A stretch of DNA of 61,716 nt from JBFWYO01 sp050186335 (GTDB taxonomy: Bacteria; Pseudomonadota; Alphaproteobacteria; Bin65). The notes under the pieces are model-generated. The model saw nothing but the letters and a program-made list of their open reading frames with translations. It did not search any database and was not told the DNA's origin. This document shows, piece after piece, positions 17,837 to 26,099 of the stretch. Position numbers and translations under genes: made by a program. The stretch spans positions 1-61,716 of the forward strand of contig JBFWYO010000014.1 of the NCBI GenBank assembly GCA_050186335.1. Direction: 5' to 3'. Position 1 is the first letter of the stretch; every line of letters starts with the position of its first letter.

Positions 17837-18322
17837 ATGATCACACGTGCGCGCGCTCGAAAATCGGATACCGGCGAAATCGCCGGCGCGGGTGCGGCCG
17901 CCGGTAAGCTGCGTTTGAGAGCCTGGCTCCAACTCTTGTTCGCGGTGCAGGAGATCGAGCGATCCTTGCGTCAATATCTCTCCGATGAGTTCGACGAAAC
18001 GCTCCCGCGATTGGATGTCTTGGCGGCTTTGAGCCGCGTACCCGAAGGGATGACGATGACCGCGCTGTCCGGTTCGCTTCGGCTTTCGAAGGGCAACATT
18101 ACCGGGCTGATCGGCCGCCTGGTGCGCGACGGGTTGGTCGCGCGCCAGGCCAAAGACGGCCGCTCGTCCATCGTCGCGCTCACACCGCAAGGAAGCACAC
18201 TCTTCTCGAAGATGGCCGAAGGTCATAGGCGTTGGTTGGACGGCCTCCTGAAACCGGTGCCGGTGGACGACTTGAGGGATCTGGTCGAAATCGTCGCGCG
18301 TTTGCGCAAGGGGCTTCGATAG
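17837..18322 (+). CDS. MarR-family transcriptional regulator
   Basis: The 161-residue protein has the MarR winged-helix pattern: LPRLDVLAALSRVPEGMTMTALSGSLRLSKGNITGLIGRLVRDGLVARQAKDGRSSIVALTPQG split over the HTH and wing, flanked by dimerisation helices. The ATG at 17837 is used here; a GTG at 17810 in the same frame would add nine residues, and neither has a strong ribosome site. It sits 152 bp after the reductive-dehalogenase homologue and 51 bp before an acyl-CoA ligase gene, all on the same strand. MarR proteins usually respond to aromatic acids or acyl-CoAs, and some control dehalogenase genes, so it is the likely regulator of this cluster. Confidence 0.85.
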   Translation: MITRARARKSDTGEIAGAGAAAGKLRLRAWLQLLFAVQEIERSLRQYLSDEFDETLPRLDVLAALSRVPEGMTMTALSGSLRLSKGNITGLIGRLVRDGLVARQAKDGRSSIVALTPQGSTLFSKMAEGHRRWLDGLLKPVPVDDLRDLVEIVARLRKGLR

Positions 18323-18373
18323 CGCAAGGGATGCGGGGGCATGTGCGTGCGACGCTAGGGGCGGGGAAAGAAC

Positions 18374-19996
18374 ATGCCGGATAATTCCATGCGGAACGCT
18401 TTGCACGATGCGCTCAGCTACGAGCCGGAATTTGCCGCCGACATGATCCGTTCCGGCATGTGGAACGGCGATACCGTGACGCGTTGGCTTGCTCATTGGG
18501 CACACAAGACGCCGCAAAAGCGGGCGTTTGTCGACGAGTGGGGGGCGATTACATACGCCGAAGCGTTCGACCGGGCCGGGCGGTTTGCGAACACACTCAT
18601 CGGCCTCGGGCTGCGCAAGGGTGACGTCGTCGCCGTTCAGCTTCCAAATATGATCGAATTCGTCGTCGCGTATCTTGGAATCACGATGATGGGCGGCGTG
18701 CTGACGACCTTGCACATGCCGTATCGTAGCAACGAAGCGGAGCCGCTCCTGCGGCACGCGCAGGCGCGCGCCGTCATCTGTGGCGCGCGTTCGGACGACT
18801 ACAGTCCTGCGGTAATGTTCTGCGCGTTGAAGGAGCGCTTGCCGCTGCTAGCGCACGTCATTGTCGTCGGTGAAAAACATCCCGACGCCCACACCTTCGG
18901 CGAATTGCTTGCCGGGGGGCAGGCTGAGCCGATCGACGATCCGCCGGTCGCGGCGGACCCGGCCTTCATTTGCTTCTCGTCCGGCACCTCGGCGAGTCCC
19001 AAGGCGGTGGTTCACGGCTATTGCAACATGTTGGCCAATAATCGCCTGTGCGCCCCGATGTATGGACTTCGGCAGGACGACGTCATCGTTTCGGGGCCGC
19101 CGTTCACGCACGGGTTTGGAATCTGCTGCATCAATTTGACCCTATTCGTCGGCGCGACGCAGGCGCTGTTTCCAGCGTTCAAACCGGATGTGTATTGTCG
19201 CGCAATCGAGCAATTCAGACCGACGGTGCTCTTTACCGCGCCGGCGCACGTCGCCGCTTGCTGGAAGGCAGGGCTGCTCGAGCGCGGCGATTTCTCGAGC
19301 CTCCGCATTGTCGGCATTTCGGGCGCGCCGTGCCCACCGCCGGTCGCCGAGGCGTTTCAGCGCGCGGCGAAGAACAGCAAGGTGCTGGTGCTTTGGGGTA
19401 TGACGGAGTTGTTCATGGGGATCTCGGGGCGACTCGAGGATTCCGAAAGCGACCGTTTCAGCACGCTCGGTCGGCCGACGCCGGGCATGGAGGTTAGAAT
19501 CGTTGCGGAAAACGGTCAGCCGCTTCCATCCGGCGAGGAAGGAGAGATCGAAATACGCGGCCCGTCAGTGGTTGCCCAATACCTCGGCAACGAAGCCGCT
19601 ACGAAAGCTTGTTTCCGGGGCGGATGGTTCCGCACCGGCGATGTCGGGGTCATTGACGGTCGCGGTTACGTACGGATGACCCGCCGTCTCAAGGAGATCA
19701 TCAACAGGGGCGGTGTTAAGATCAACCCGGTCGATGTCGAGGCATTGCTCGACAATCATCCCAAGATTTTGCAGTCCGCCATCGTGCCGATGCCGGATCC
19801 GGTGCTCGGAGAGCGCGCGTGTCTGTTCGTTGTTCTGAAGCCGCAGCAATCCCTTACGCTTGATGAAGTGACGCATTACCTCGGCGAGCAAGGGGTCGCC
19901 AAGCTGAAATGGCCGGAACGTCTCGAGATCATCGCCGAGATGCCGATGACGCCGACCCGCAAGATCATCAAGGGGATGCTGACTCCCTCCTCGTAA
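18374..19996 (+). CDS. Class I adenylate-forming acyl-CoA ligase
   Basis: The 540-residue protein has the AMP-binding motifs ICFSSGTSASPKAVVHGY, LWGMTELFMG, GWFRTGDVGVIDGRGYVRMTRRLKE and the C-terminal catalytic Lys region MTPTRKIIKGML. The pattern resembles cyclohexanecarboxylate/short-chain acyl-CoA ligases more than FadD. It converts a carboxylic acid to an acyl-CoA in the cytosol. It follows the MarR gene by 51 bp, so the regulator may respond to its substrate or product. Confidence 0.88.
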   Translation: MPDNSMRNALHDALSYEPEFAADMIRSGMWNGDTVTRWLAHWAHKTPQKRAFVDEWGAITYAEAFDRAGRFANTLIGLGLRKGDVVAVQLPNMIEFVVAYLGITMMGGVLTTLHMPYRSNEAEPLLRHAQARAVICGARSDDYSPAVMFCALKERLPLLAHVIVVGEKHPDAHTFGELLAGGQAEPIDDPPVAADPAFICFSSGTSASPKAVVHGYCNMLANNRLCAPMYGLRQDDVIVSGPPFTHGFGICCINLTLFVGATQALFPAFKPDVYCRAIEQFRPTVLFTAPAHVAACWKAGLLERGDFSSLRIVGISGAPCPPPVAEAFQRAAKNSKVLVLWGMTELFMGISGRLEDSESDRFSTLGRPTPGMEVRIVAENGQPLPSGEEGEIEIRGPSVVAQYLGNEAATKACFRGGWFRTGDVGVIDGRGYVRMTRRLKEIINRGGVKINPVDVEALLDNHPKILQSAIVPMPDPVLGERACLFVVLKPQQSLTLDEVTHYLGEQGVAKLKWPERLEIIAEMPMTPTRKIIKGMLTPSS

Positions 19997-20115
19997 GCAC
20001 GTCCCCGGTCACGAAATTGCGCGACGCAAACGCTATCCAGTGATCCCAGCCGGCTGAATCAAAATCCCGCAGCCACGGCACCGCGGGAGCCGCATTGAAC
20101 CGGTTTGAGGGGCGA

Positions 20116-22014
20116 TCAAGGCTCGGGTATGAGCGGCACAAAGGCAACCGGCAGGACCGGCCGTTCGCGCACGTAACCGCCGGCATCCTTGCTGACCAGC
20201 GTCAAAACCTGTCCGCGATGCGGCAGGCCGACCGGCACGATCAACCGGCCGCCCGGCTTGAGTTGCTGTAACAGCGCAGGCGGGATCTCGGGCGCGGCGG
20301 CGGTCACGATGATGGCATCGAATGGCGCGGCTTCGGGCCAGCCCTTGGCACCGTCGCCGGCGCGCACCTCGACGTTCCCGTATCCGAGGCGCCGCAACCG
20401 TTTGCGCGCCTCGTCGGCGAGCGCCTGGATCACCTCAATGCTGTAAACCCGGCGCGCGAGCGTCGACAGGATGGCTGCCTGGTAGCCCGAGCCGGTGCCG
20501 ATTTCGAGCACGGTTTCGCCGCCTTTCAGATCGAGCAGGTCGGTCATCAGCGCCACGATCAGCGGCTGCGAAATGGTCTGGCCAAAGCCGATCGGCAGCG
20601 GGCGATTTTCGTAGGCGTACTGCTCCTCGTAGTTCGGCACGAAAGCTTCGCGCGGCACTTTCGCCATGGCCGTCAGAGTGCGCTCCGATAACCTCGCGCG
20701 GCCGGTCGCGGATGCGATTTCGCGCATATCGGCGACAATTTCGTCGAGCAACGCGCGGTGCTGAGCGGAAAGCACCGAATCGGGCGGGTGGGGCGCCCGC
20801 TGCCGCAACGGCCAGCGATCGATGCCGATGACGTCGTCGACGATAGCCATCGGCATCGCGCGCAGCCGGTCCAATTCCTCCGCGACGATGGCGCCGATCT
20901 TCGGCCGCAACTTTTCGATCGAACGATTGCGCTGCGGACGAAGCAGTATACTGACGGTTTCCGGGCGTTCGATCGGCGCGCCGATGCGGCTCACCAGATA
21001 GCATTCGACTTCCGCCACTTCCGGCAATTCGGCGGCGATCCGTTCGGCAATCAAACCGGCGGCGATATTGTAAATCTTGCCGACATGGGTGACCGGGTTC
21101 TTGCCGGCGACCGATTCGATCGTCATCGGACGGAACGGGGTGATCAGGCCGTTGGCGCGATTGCCGCGGCCGGCCTGACCATCGTCGCCGGATTCCGCCG
21201 AAGTGCCGGTAACGGTCAGATACACGCTCCCGCGCGCCGGATCGTCGGCAGCGTTGACGGCGACGGACGCGCCCGAGAACCCGGCTTCCTCGGCCACTTG
21301 CTGCACCAAGGCGACGACCGCCTGACGGGCCTCCAGGTAGTGAGTCTGATCGCGCAGATGGCGGCCAATCATCGCGCAGGCGACTGTAAAGTGCGCCTGC
21401 GTGCCGGTGCGAACCCCCATCACTTTGATGTCCGGCCCGACCATCGGCTGCGTGGTTTTGGTCGCCCGGCTGTTGAGCGTGCGTTCGATACGGTCGACCG
21501 CCGTTTCCAACCGGCTGAACGGCGCGAAGCCGACGCCGATCGACGTATCGTTCGACAGTAGGATGTTTTCGCGCTGGTTGCGTTCGAACAGCTCGACGAG
21601 ATCGGCCGAACCGGGACGGATCAGGCAATGGGTTTCGATGTGCCGCTCCGCGTCGACCGTCGGTAGATGCTCCTTGAACCAGCGGCGTGTCGCGTCCACG
21701 ACGATATCGCCGATCGGCACGCTGGCGCCGCGGAACTCGGAGGTCGCGCGGCCGGCCAGGTAAATCGTCATCGGCTTGGCGATTTCGCCGCGGCCGTAGG
21801 CGGGCTTCGATGTGCCGCCCCACAGCAGCGCCTTGTCGACGTTGTGGTGCATGATGCGGCCGAAGCGTTCGATATAGTGTCGGGCCAGCGTGACGCTGAG
21901 ATTTTCGGCCAGCGCATCGCATATCGAGTCGGGATGCCCGAGTCCTTTGCGTTCCACAATCTCGCACGCGAGTGCGTCGCCGCCGGCCGCTTGCATAAGT
22001 TCGATCTTGATCAT
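20116..22014 (-). CDS. Fusion of archaeal-type methionine adenosyltransferase and protein-L-isoaspartate O-methyltransferase
   Basis: This single 632-codon frame has two complete enzymes. Residues 1 to about 405 match the archaeal-type S-adenosylmethionine synthetase (AdoMet_Synthase), with GHPDSICD at 26-33, HNVDKALLWGG, a GTQAHFTVACAMIGRH stretch and KNPVTHVGKIYNIAAG. Residues about 420-632 are an L-isoaspartyl methyltransferase, with VPREAFVPN, the SAM-binding VLEIGTGSGYQAAIL starting at residue 502 and LKPGGRLIVPVG. A short linker joins them and no stop or frameshift separates them. Bacteria normally use MetK of another branch, and PCMT is normally separate. The fused enzyme could make SAM and use it for repair of damaged aspartates. 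The start is ATG 22014. Confidence 0.9.
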   Translation of the reverse strand: MIKIELMQAAGGDALACEIVERKGLGHPDSICDALAENLSVTLARHYIERFGRIMHHNVDKALLWGGTSKPAYGRGEIAKPMTIYLAGRATSEFRGASVPIGDIVVDATRRWFKEHLPTVDAERHIETHCLIRPGSADLVELFERNQRENILLSNDTSIGVGFAPFSRLETAVDRIERTLNSRATKTTQPMVGPDIKVMGVRTGTQAHFTVACAMIGRHLRDQTHYLEARQAVVALVQQVAEEAGFSGASVAVNAADDPARGSVYLTVTGTSAESGDDGQAGRGNRANGLITPFRPMTIESVAGKNPVTHVGKIYNIAAGLIAERIAAELPEVAEVECYLVSRIGAPIERPETVSILLRPQRNRSIEKLRPKIGAIVAEELDRLRAMPMAIVDDVIGIDRWPLRQRAPHPPDSVLSAQHRALLDEIVADMREIASATGRARLSERTLTAMAKVPREAFVPNYEEQYAYENRPLPIGFGQTISQPLIVALMTDLLDLKGGETVLEIGTGSGYQAAILSTLARRVYSIEVIQALADEARKRLRRLGYGNVEVRAGDGAKGWPEAAPFDAIIVTAAAPEIPPALLQQLKPGGRLIVPVGLPHRGQVLTLVSKDAGGYVRERPVLPVAFVPLIPEP

Positions 22015-22478
22015 CGTCGCCTCTACACTATCGGCGTTCCTGCGTTTTGCCGTTTTCGCCGGACCCAGGATCGGCCACGACGCCCGGGTCGAATGTTACA
22101 ACGGTTCGGTTACCACCAGGAATCAAGGTGGCGGGTCAAAGCGCCGCAAGTCGGCATGGAACAAGGCACGGCGCTGACCGAGATTTTCGGAGACCGACCA
22201 GTGACATCATTCCCAATTGGGTCTGGCTTTGACCGGATTCCGAACCGCTTGCAAGTCTGCCCTGCATGCTTTGTCCCGCTGGAGCCCGCGCCGCAACTGC
22301 CGCGCGCCGGTCGACTGGGCGCCGCCGGCTTGACGCGGCAGCAGCCATTCTGACGGGCTTCGATCGAAGGGCCAGCGTTCTCGGCGCGATCATTGCCTTG
22401 CCCCGACTTTTGACAGTGAAAAAAACGCGTCAGGCTGTCAAATTGCTTGGCAAGACATAACGTCTTTGAAGGATGGAC
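22015..22478. other. Divergent intergenic region between MAT-PCMT and AGE epimerase
   Basis: These 464 bp hold no protein-like frame. Structures seen are the palindrome CCCAATTGGG at 22212-22221 and the inverted repeat TTTGACAG / CTGTCAAA at 22409-22442 close to the epimerase start. On the minus strand, a small stem CCACC/GGTGG lies about 90-110 bp before the MAT-PCMT start, but no known SAM riboswitch pattern was recognised. Confidence 0.5.
22409..22442. promoter_or_regulatory. Inverted repeat upstream of AGE epimerase
   Basis: Arms TTTGACAG (22409-22416) and CTGTCAAA (22435-22442) are perfect complements 18 bases apart, with an A-run between them. The left arm contains TTGACA, the consensus -35 hexamer. 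It ends 36 bp before the gene, so it may be an operator or part of the promoter. Confidence 0.4.
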
Positions 22479-23726
22479 ATGTCGCCTCGGGATTTCGAGC
22501 GGGTTCTTTGGCGTCATGTCCTCGATCCCTGGTTCCCGCGTTGCCTGGACCGCGAGCATGGCGGCTTCCTGAGCGGCTTCGACTTGGACTGGAACCCGTG
22601 CGGCGACCATCACAAGCTGCTCGAATTTCAGGCGCGCCAGACTTTGTGCGCTGCCGAGGCCGCTCGGCGCTATCCCGCCGTTACGCATTTGCGCGAAGCG
22701 GCACTGCACGGCTTCCGGTGCCTTGCCGACTGCATGTGGGACGCCCGGCACGGCGGCTGGTATCACCGCACGGACCGACTTGGTAATCCGCTTGAGGGTG
22801 CGACCAAGCACACGCACGGCTTCGCGTATGCCATTGTCGCCTGCATCGCCGTTCACACGTTGACCGGCGAACGCGAGCCGCTCGATCTTGCGCTCGAAGC
22901 CGCCGACTGGCTCGACCGCCACGCCTACGATCCGGTAAACGGCGGTTACTTCGGCCTGATGACACAGGAGGGTGCGGTTATTCGCGCGCCCGACCCGGCG
23001 ATTTGGAATTCGACGCGCGATTCGCTCGGCAATCCGTTGGGCATCAAGGACGCCAATGTCCATACCGATATGCTGGAACCGCTGGCGGCCCTCGCGGGCA
23101 CCGGCGAGTGCGACCACGCGCTGCCGCGGTTGACTGAGTTGACGAACCTGCTGGTAACGCGGCTCTTGCAGGCGAACGGTGCGTTGCCCTATCTGTTTCA
23201 CGCCGATTGGACGCCGATGCAGCCCGAGGAGCGTACCGGGTATCTGCTCCAGGGCGCCCATCGCCTCCAGCGCCTCGGCCGCTCCGGCACGTCGTCGGCG
23301 GCCTGTGAAGATGCAGCCTTGCGCATGGTGGCGCGCGCGGTTCAGGTCTACTGGGACTCGTTTCGCGGCGGATTTCGGGAAATCGGCTCGATTCACGAAA
23401 CCGAGCGCACCGCCGGCACCGCGCCGCTAGTCAAGAACTGGTGGGTTCAGTGGGAGGGCCTGCGTGCGCTATTTGATTGCTATGCCGCCGGCAAAAGACC
23501 CGAATATCTATCCTACCTGCGGGCACAGTGGCGTTACCTCGATCGCTTTATCCTCGATCATCGGCGCGGCGGCACGTTCCGGCATGGATTAGACAAGTTC
23601 GGCGTGTGGCAGCGTCGCGTGCGTCCATCCGGCATCGTGCCGCCGCATCCCGGAAAAGGCGAAGTCTGGAAAGACGCATCGCACGAGGCGCGCGCGCTAT
23701 TGCATTGCATCGAACGCTCTACGTAG
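22479..23726 (+). CDS. AGE family epimerase/isomerase (N-acylglucosamine 2-epimerase type)
   Basis: The 415-residue protein is an (alpha/alpha)6-barrel sugar epimerase. Conserved pieces are ARQTLCAAEAAR, HGGWYHRTDRLGNP, KHTHGFAYAIVAC, the later NVHTDMLEPLAAL, and KNWWVQWEGLRALFD with HPGKGEVWKDASHE at the end; the His residues fit the catalytic pair of the family. It would interconvert an aldose/ketose or N-acyl sugar in the cytosol. I prefer ATG 22479 because GAAGG lies six bases upstream; ATG 22473 is in the same frame. It begins a stretch of sugar and glycan genes. Confidence 0.85.
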   Translation: MSPRDFERVLWRHVLDPWFPRCLDREHGGFLSGFDLDWNPCGDHHKLLEFQARQTLCAAEAARRYPAVTHLREAALHGFRCLADCMWDARHGGWYHRTDRLGNPLEGATKHTHGFAYAIVACIAVHTLTGEREPLDLALEAADWLDRHAYDPVNGGYFGLMTQEGAVIRAPDPAIWNSTRDSLGNPLGIKDANVHTDMLEPLAALAGTGECDHALPRLTELTNLLVTRLLQANGALPYLFHADWTPMQPEERTGYLLQGAHRLQRLGRSGTSSAACEDAALRMVARAVQVYWDSFRGGFREIGSIHETERTAGTAPLVKNWWVQWEGLRALFDCYAAGKRPEYLSYLRAQWRYLDRFILDHRRGGTFRHGLDKFGVWQRRVRPSGIVPPHPGKGEVWKDASHEARALLHCIERST

Positions 23727-24098
23727 GACACGGTGGCGGGCGAACCGATATACGCCGCGCGGCGGACGCATGCGGCCCAATTCGCTTCCGCCGATGTCGG
23801 ACCTCCTGTACCTTGTGCGTGGCACCGAACCGGTCGGCGCCGATGGCGGGGCGCACAATTGGTCGATTTATTGAAGGTCGTCGTCTACGCGGTCGAATGG
23901 CTGATCACGCGCATTGTCAGCGACATATTTCTGGTCGCCGCGATCGGCGCCTTGGTCTTGGCCGCAGGGTGGTGGCTCATGCGAAGGAAATCGCGCCGTG
24001 CGGGCGATGGCAGGCTTGGCAAATGACACGGCCTGTAATGAACGGGCACGCCGGCGTGGTAATGCACGAATTCCGGTCCGGGCCGTTTTTTTGCCGCC
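23727..24098. other. Region with a possible small membrane ORF and a palindrome
   Basis: Between the epimerase and the PglD-like gene this 372-bp region holds the possible small membrane ORF at 23859-24026, a perfect 12-bp palindrome CACGCCGGCGTG at 24047-24058, and a GC-rich stretch followed by seven T at 24086-24092. The last could end plus-strand transcription, but its stem is weak. Confidence 0.4.
23859..24026 (+). CDS. Possible small single-pass membrane protein
   Basis: An open frame beginning at TTG 23859 gives 55 residues with a strongly hydrophobic segment (IVSDIFLVAAIGALVLAAGW) followed by a basic tail RRKSRR, the usual inside-positive pattern. The upstream part of the same frame is not protein-like. 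No good ribosome site is seen, the start is uncertain and no family was recognised, so the call is tentative. Confidence 0.3.
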   Translation: MVDLLKVVVYAVEWLITRIVSDIFLVAAIGALVLAAGWWLMRRKSRRAGDGRLGK

Positions 24099-24752
24099 CT
24101 ATTTGATCTTGGTGGCACCTGGCCCGCGTACGACGCGATCGGCCGGTATGTTAGCCAGCACCACGGCGCCGGCTCCAACGATGCCGCGCTCACCGAGCGC
24201 AACGCGATTCGAAATCGTCGCGTGTGCGCCGATAAAGCTGAACGCGCCGATACGACAGAATCCGAGCAGTGTGGCGTGCGGCGCGATGAAACAATAATCT
24301 TCGATTCTCGCATGATGGCCGATATAGGCCAACGGACGGATCACCACGTTGTCGCCAATCGTGACGTGCGGCTGCAATGATACGCCGTCGAAGATCAGGC
24401 AGCCTTGCCCGATTCTGGTGGACGCATGACGGCGCACCAAAGGGTCGATATAGGAGGCAATTTCGTAACCGAGCCCGCGAGCCGCAGCCGAGATACGCGC
24501 GCGCACGCGATTGCGATCGACCTGACCGACCGCCACCAGCATGGCACAACCTTCCGGCGGACAATGCGAGACAATGTCTTCGAACGGGAAAACCGGCAGC
24601 CCGAACAGGGTCTCGGCGGAGATGTATTGCCGTTCGACGGTAAACGCGATGACGTTTCTAGTGGAATCATCCTGCAGCAGAGCATGAAGCACTTGCGCCA
24701 TGCCGCCTGTGCCGTAAATGACGATTCTTGACAACGCCGTTGGCCCGTTCAA
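24099..24752 (-). CDS. Sugar O-/N-acyltransferase, PglD/NeuD type
   Basis: This 217-residue protein has the two parts of the PglD/NeuD family. The N-terminal Rossmann-like domain reads IVIYGTGGMAQVLHALLQ. The C-terminal left-handed beta-helix has hexapeptide repeats such as VTIGDNVVIRPLAYIGHHARIEDY and RVALGERGIVGAGAVVLANI, and ends VVRGPGATKIK. Such enzymes transfer an acetyl or similar group to an amino sugar nucleotide. It is divergent from a DegT-type aminotransferase gene, the usual partner that makes the amino sugar; the pair would supply a modified sugar for a surface glycan. Confidence 0.85.
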   Translation of the reverse strand: MNGPTALSRIVIYGTGGMAQVLHALLQDDSTRNVIAFTVERQYISAETLFGLPVFPFEDIVSHCPPEGCAMLVAVGQVDRNRVRARISAAARGLGYEIASYIDPLVRRHASTRIGQGCLIFDGVSLQPHVTIGDNVVIRPLAYIGHHARIEDYCFIAPHATLLGFCRIGAFSFIGAHATISNRVALGERGIVGAGAVVLANIPADRVVRGPGATKIK

Positions 24753-24923
24753 TGCCGAGACGTCGCATGATGTGAGGGTGCCGCCGGGCGGTCAAGTCCT
24801 GTGACAAGGATCGGCGAGCCTGTTACTGCCGGCCATCCCCGGACTCGCGGCAACCCGCATGTGTGTGCGATATGTCTTGGTCCAGCAGGGTCGATTTTGC
24901 GGCAGTCTGTCACGCGGAGAGCC

Positions 24924-26066
24924 ATGTCCAATCCGTTCATTTCCTTTAGCGTTCCGAGTATCGGCGCGGCCGAACGCGAAGCGGTACTTAGGGCATTGGA
25001 TTCGAAGGCGGTGGGTCCGTACGGCCTGTTCAGCCGACTCTGCGAAGCGCGGCTGACACGCGAGACCGGCGCCGCACAGGTCCTGCTGACGCACTCGGGC
25101 ACGCATGCGCTTGAACTGGCCGCGGTGCTGGCTGCGCTCGGCCCCGGCGACGAAGTGGTCATGCCGTCACTGACCTACAGCGCGACCGCCGCTGCCGTCG
25201 TTGCGCTTGGTGCGGTGCCGGTTTTTGCCGATATACGCGCCGATACGCGCAATCTCGACGAAACCCAGATCGAGGCGGCGATTACCCCGCGAACGCGGGC
25301 CGTCCTGCCGGTGCATTACGCCGGAGTGGGATGCGACATGTCGGCAATTCAGCGAATCGCCGCCCGGCATCGCTTGCTCATCATCGAGGATGCCGCCCAG
25401 GCCGTGATGGCGCGCTACAAAGGGCAAATCCTGGGGACGTTCGGCAAAGTCGGCGTTCTCAGCTTCGGGTCGCAGAAGAATATTTCGGGCGGCACAGGCG
25501 GCGCACTGCTCGTCAATGACGCCGCGGATGTGAATCGTGCCGAAATGCTGCGCGACTGCGGCACGGACCGCGCGCAATTCGTCCGCGGCGAAGTCCGAAA
25601 CTTTACCTGGCGGGATTTCGGTTCCGCCGGCGCGCCGAGCGAGCTCGAAGCGGCGTTGCTATCGGCGCAACTGGACCGGATTGCGGAACTGACGGATCGC
25701 AGACTCGACATCTGGCGACGCTACGCGGACGGTTTCGAAGCGATCGAAAAAACGGGCGCGATCGGATGCCCGCACGTGCCCGCCGAGTGCGCGCACAACG
25801 CGCATCTCTATTACTTGGTTTGGCCGAACATTCGGATTCGCGATCGATTTATCGGCTACATGGCGGATGCGGGCATCGACTGCCGGACCCATTTTCAGCC
25901 GCTGCACGATTCGGCCGCCGGCCGCCGCTGGGGGCGCGTTTCCGGTTCGCTTGCGGTCACCGAAGCGACCGCCGCCGGGCTGGTTCGCCTGCCGATTTGG
26001 CCCGACATGACCGACGAAGCCGAGCGGGTCATCGAAGCGACGCGAGCCTTCGCGCGGCAGATGTGA
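24924..26066 (+). CDS. DegT/DnrJ/EryC1/StrS sugar aminotransferase (WecE-like)
   Basis: The 380-residue PLP enzyme contains THSGTHALELAAVL for the cofactor phosphate, IIEDAAQA with the PLP-contacting Asp156, and SFGSQKNISGG with the Schiff-base Lys185. The pattern resembles WecE/RffA, which transaminates dTDP-4-keto-6-deoxyhexose to an amino sugar. ATG 24924 follows CGGAGAG; the frame continues upstream only as noise. With the divergent PglD-like gene it should make an N-acylated dideoxy amino sugar. Confidence 0.87.
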   Translation: MSNPFISFSVPSIGAAEREAVLRALDSKAVGPYGLFSRLCEARLTRETGAAQVLLTHSGTHALELAAVLAALGPGDEVVMPSLTYSATAAAVVALGAVPVFADIRADTRNLDETQIEAAITPRTRAVLPVHYAGVGCDMSAIQRIAARHRLLIIEDAAQAVMARYKGQILGTFGKVGVLSFGSQKNISGGTGGALLVNDAADVNRAEMLRDCGTDRAQFVRGEVRNFTWRDFGSAGAPSELEAALLSAQLDRIAELTDRRLDIWRRYADGFEAIEKTGAIGCPHVPAECAHNAHLYYLVWPNIRIRDRFIGYMADAGIDCRTHFQPLHDSAAGRRWGRVSGSLAVTEATAAGLVRLPIWPDMTDEAERVIEATRAFARQM

Positions 26067-26099
26067 CCGCTGGACATCGTTGGGCGAAGAAGGGCTGCG

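Noticed and set aside
22015..22140. Possible SAM riboswitch before the MAT-PCMT gene
   Set aside because: The leader was compared by eye with SAM-II and SAM/SAH patterns; only a small CCACC/GGTGG stem was seen and no pseudoknot pattern. A covariance-model search would decide.
22212..22221. Palindrome CCCAATTGGG as an operator
   Set aside because: A single 10-bp palindrome far from either start is weak evidence.
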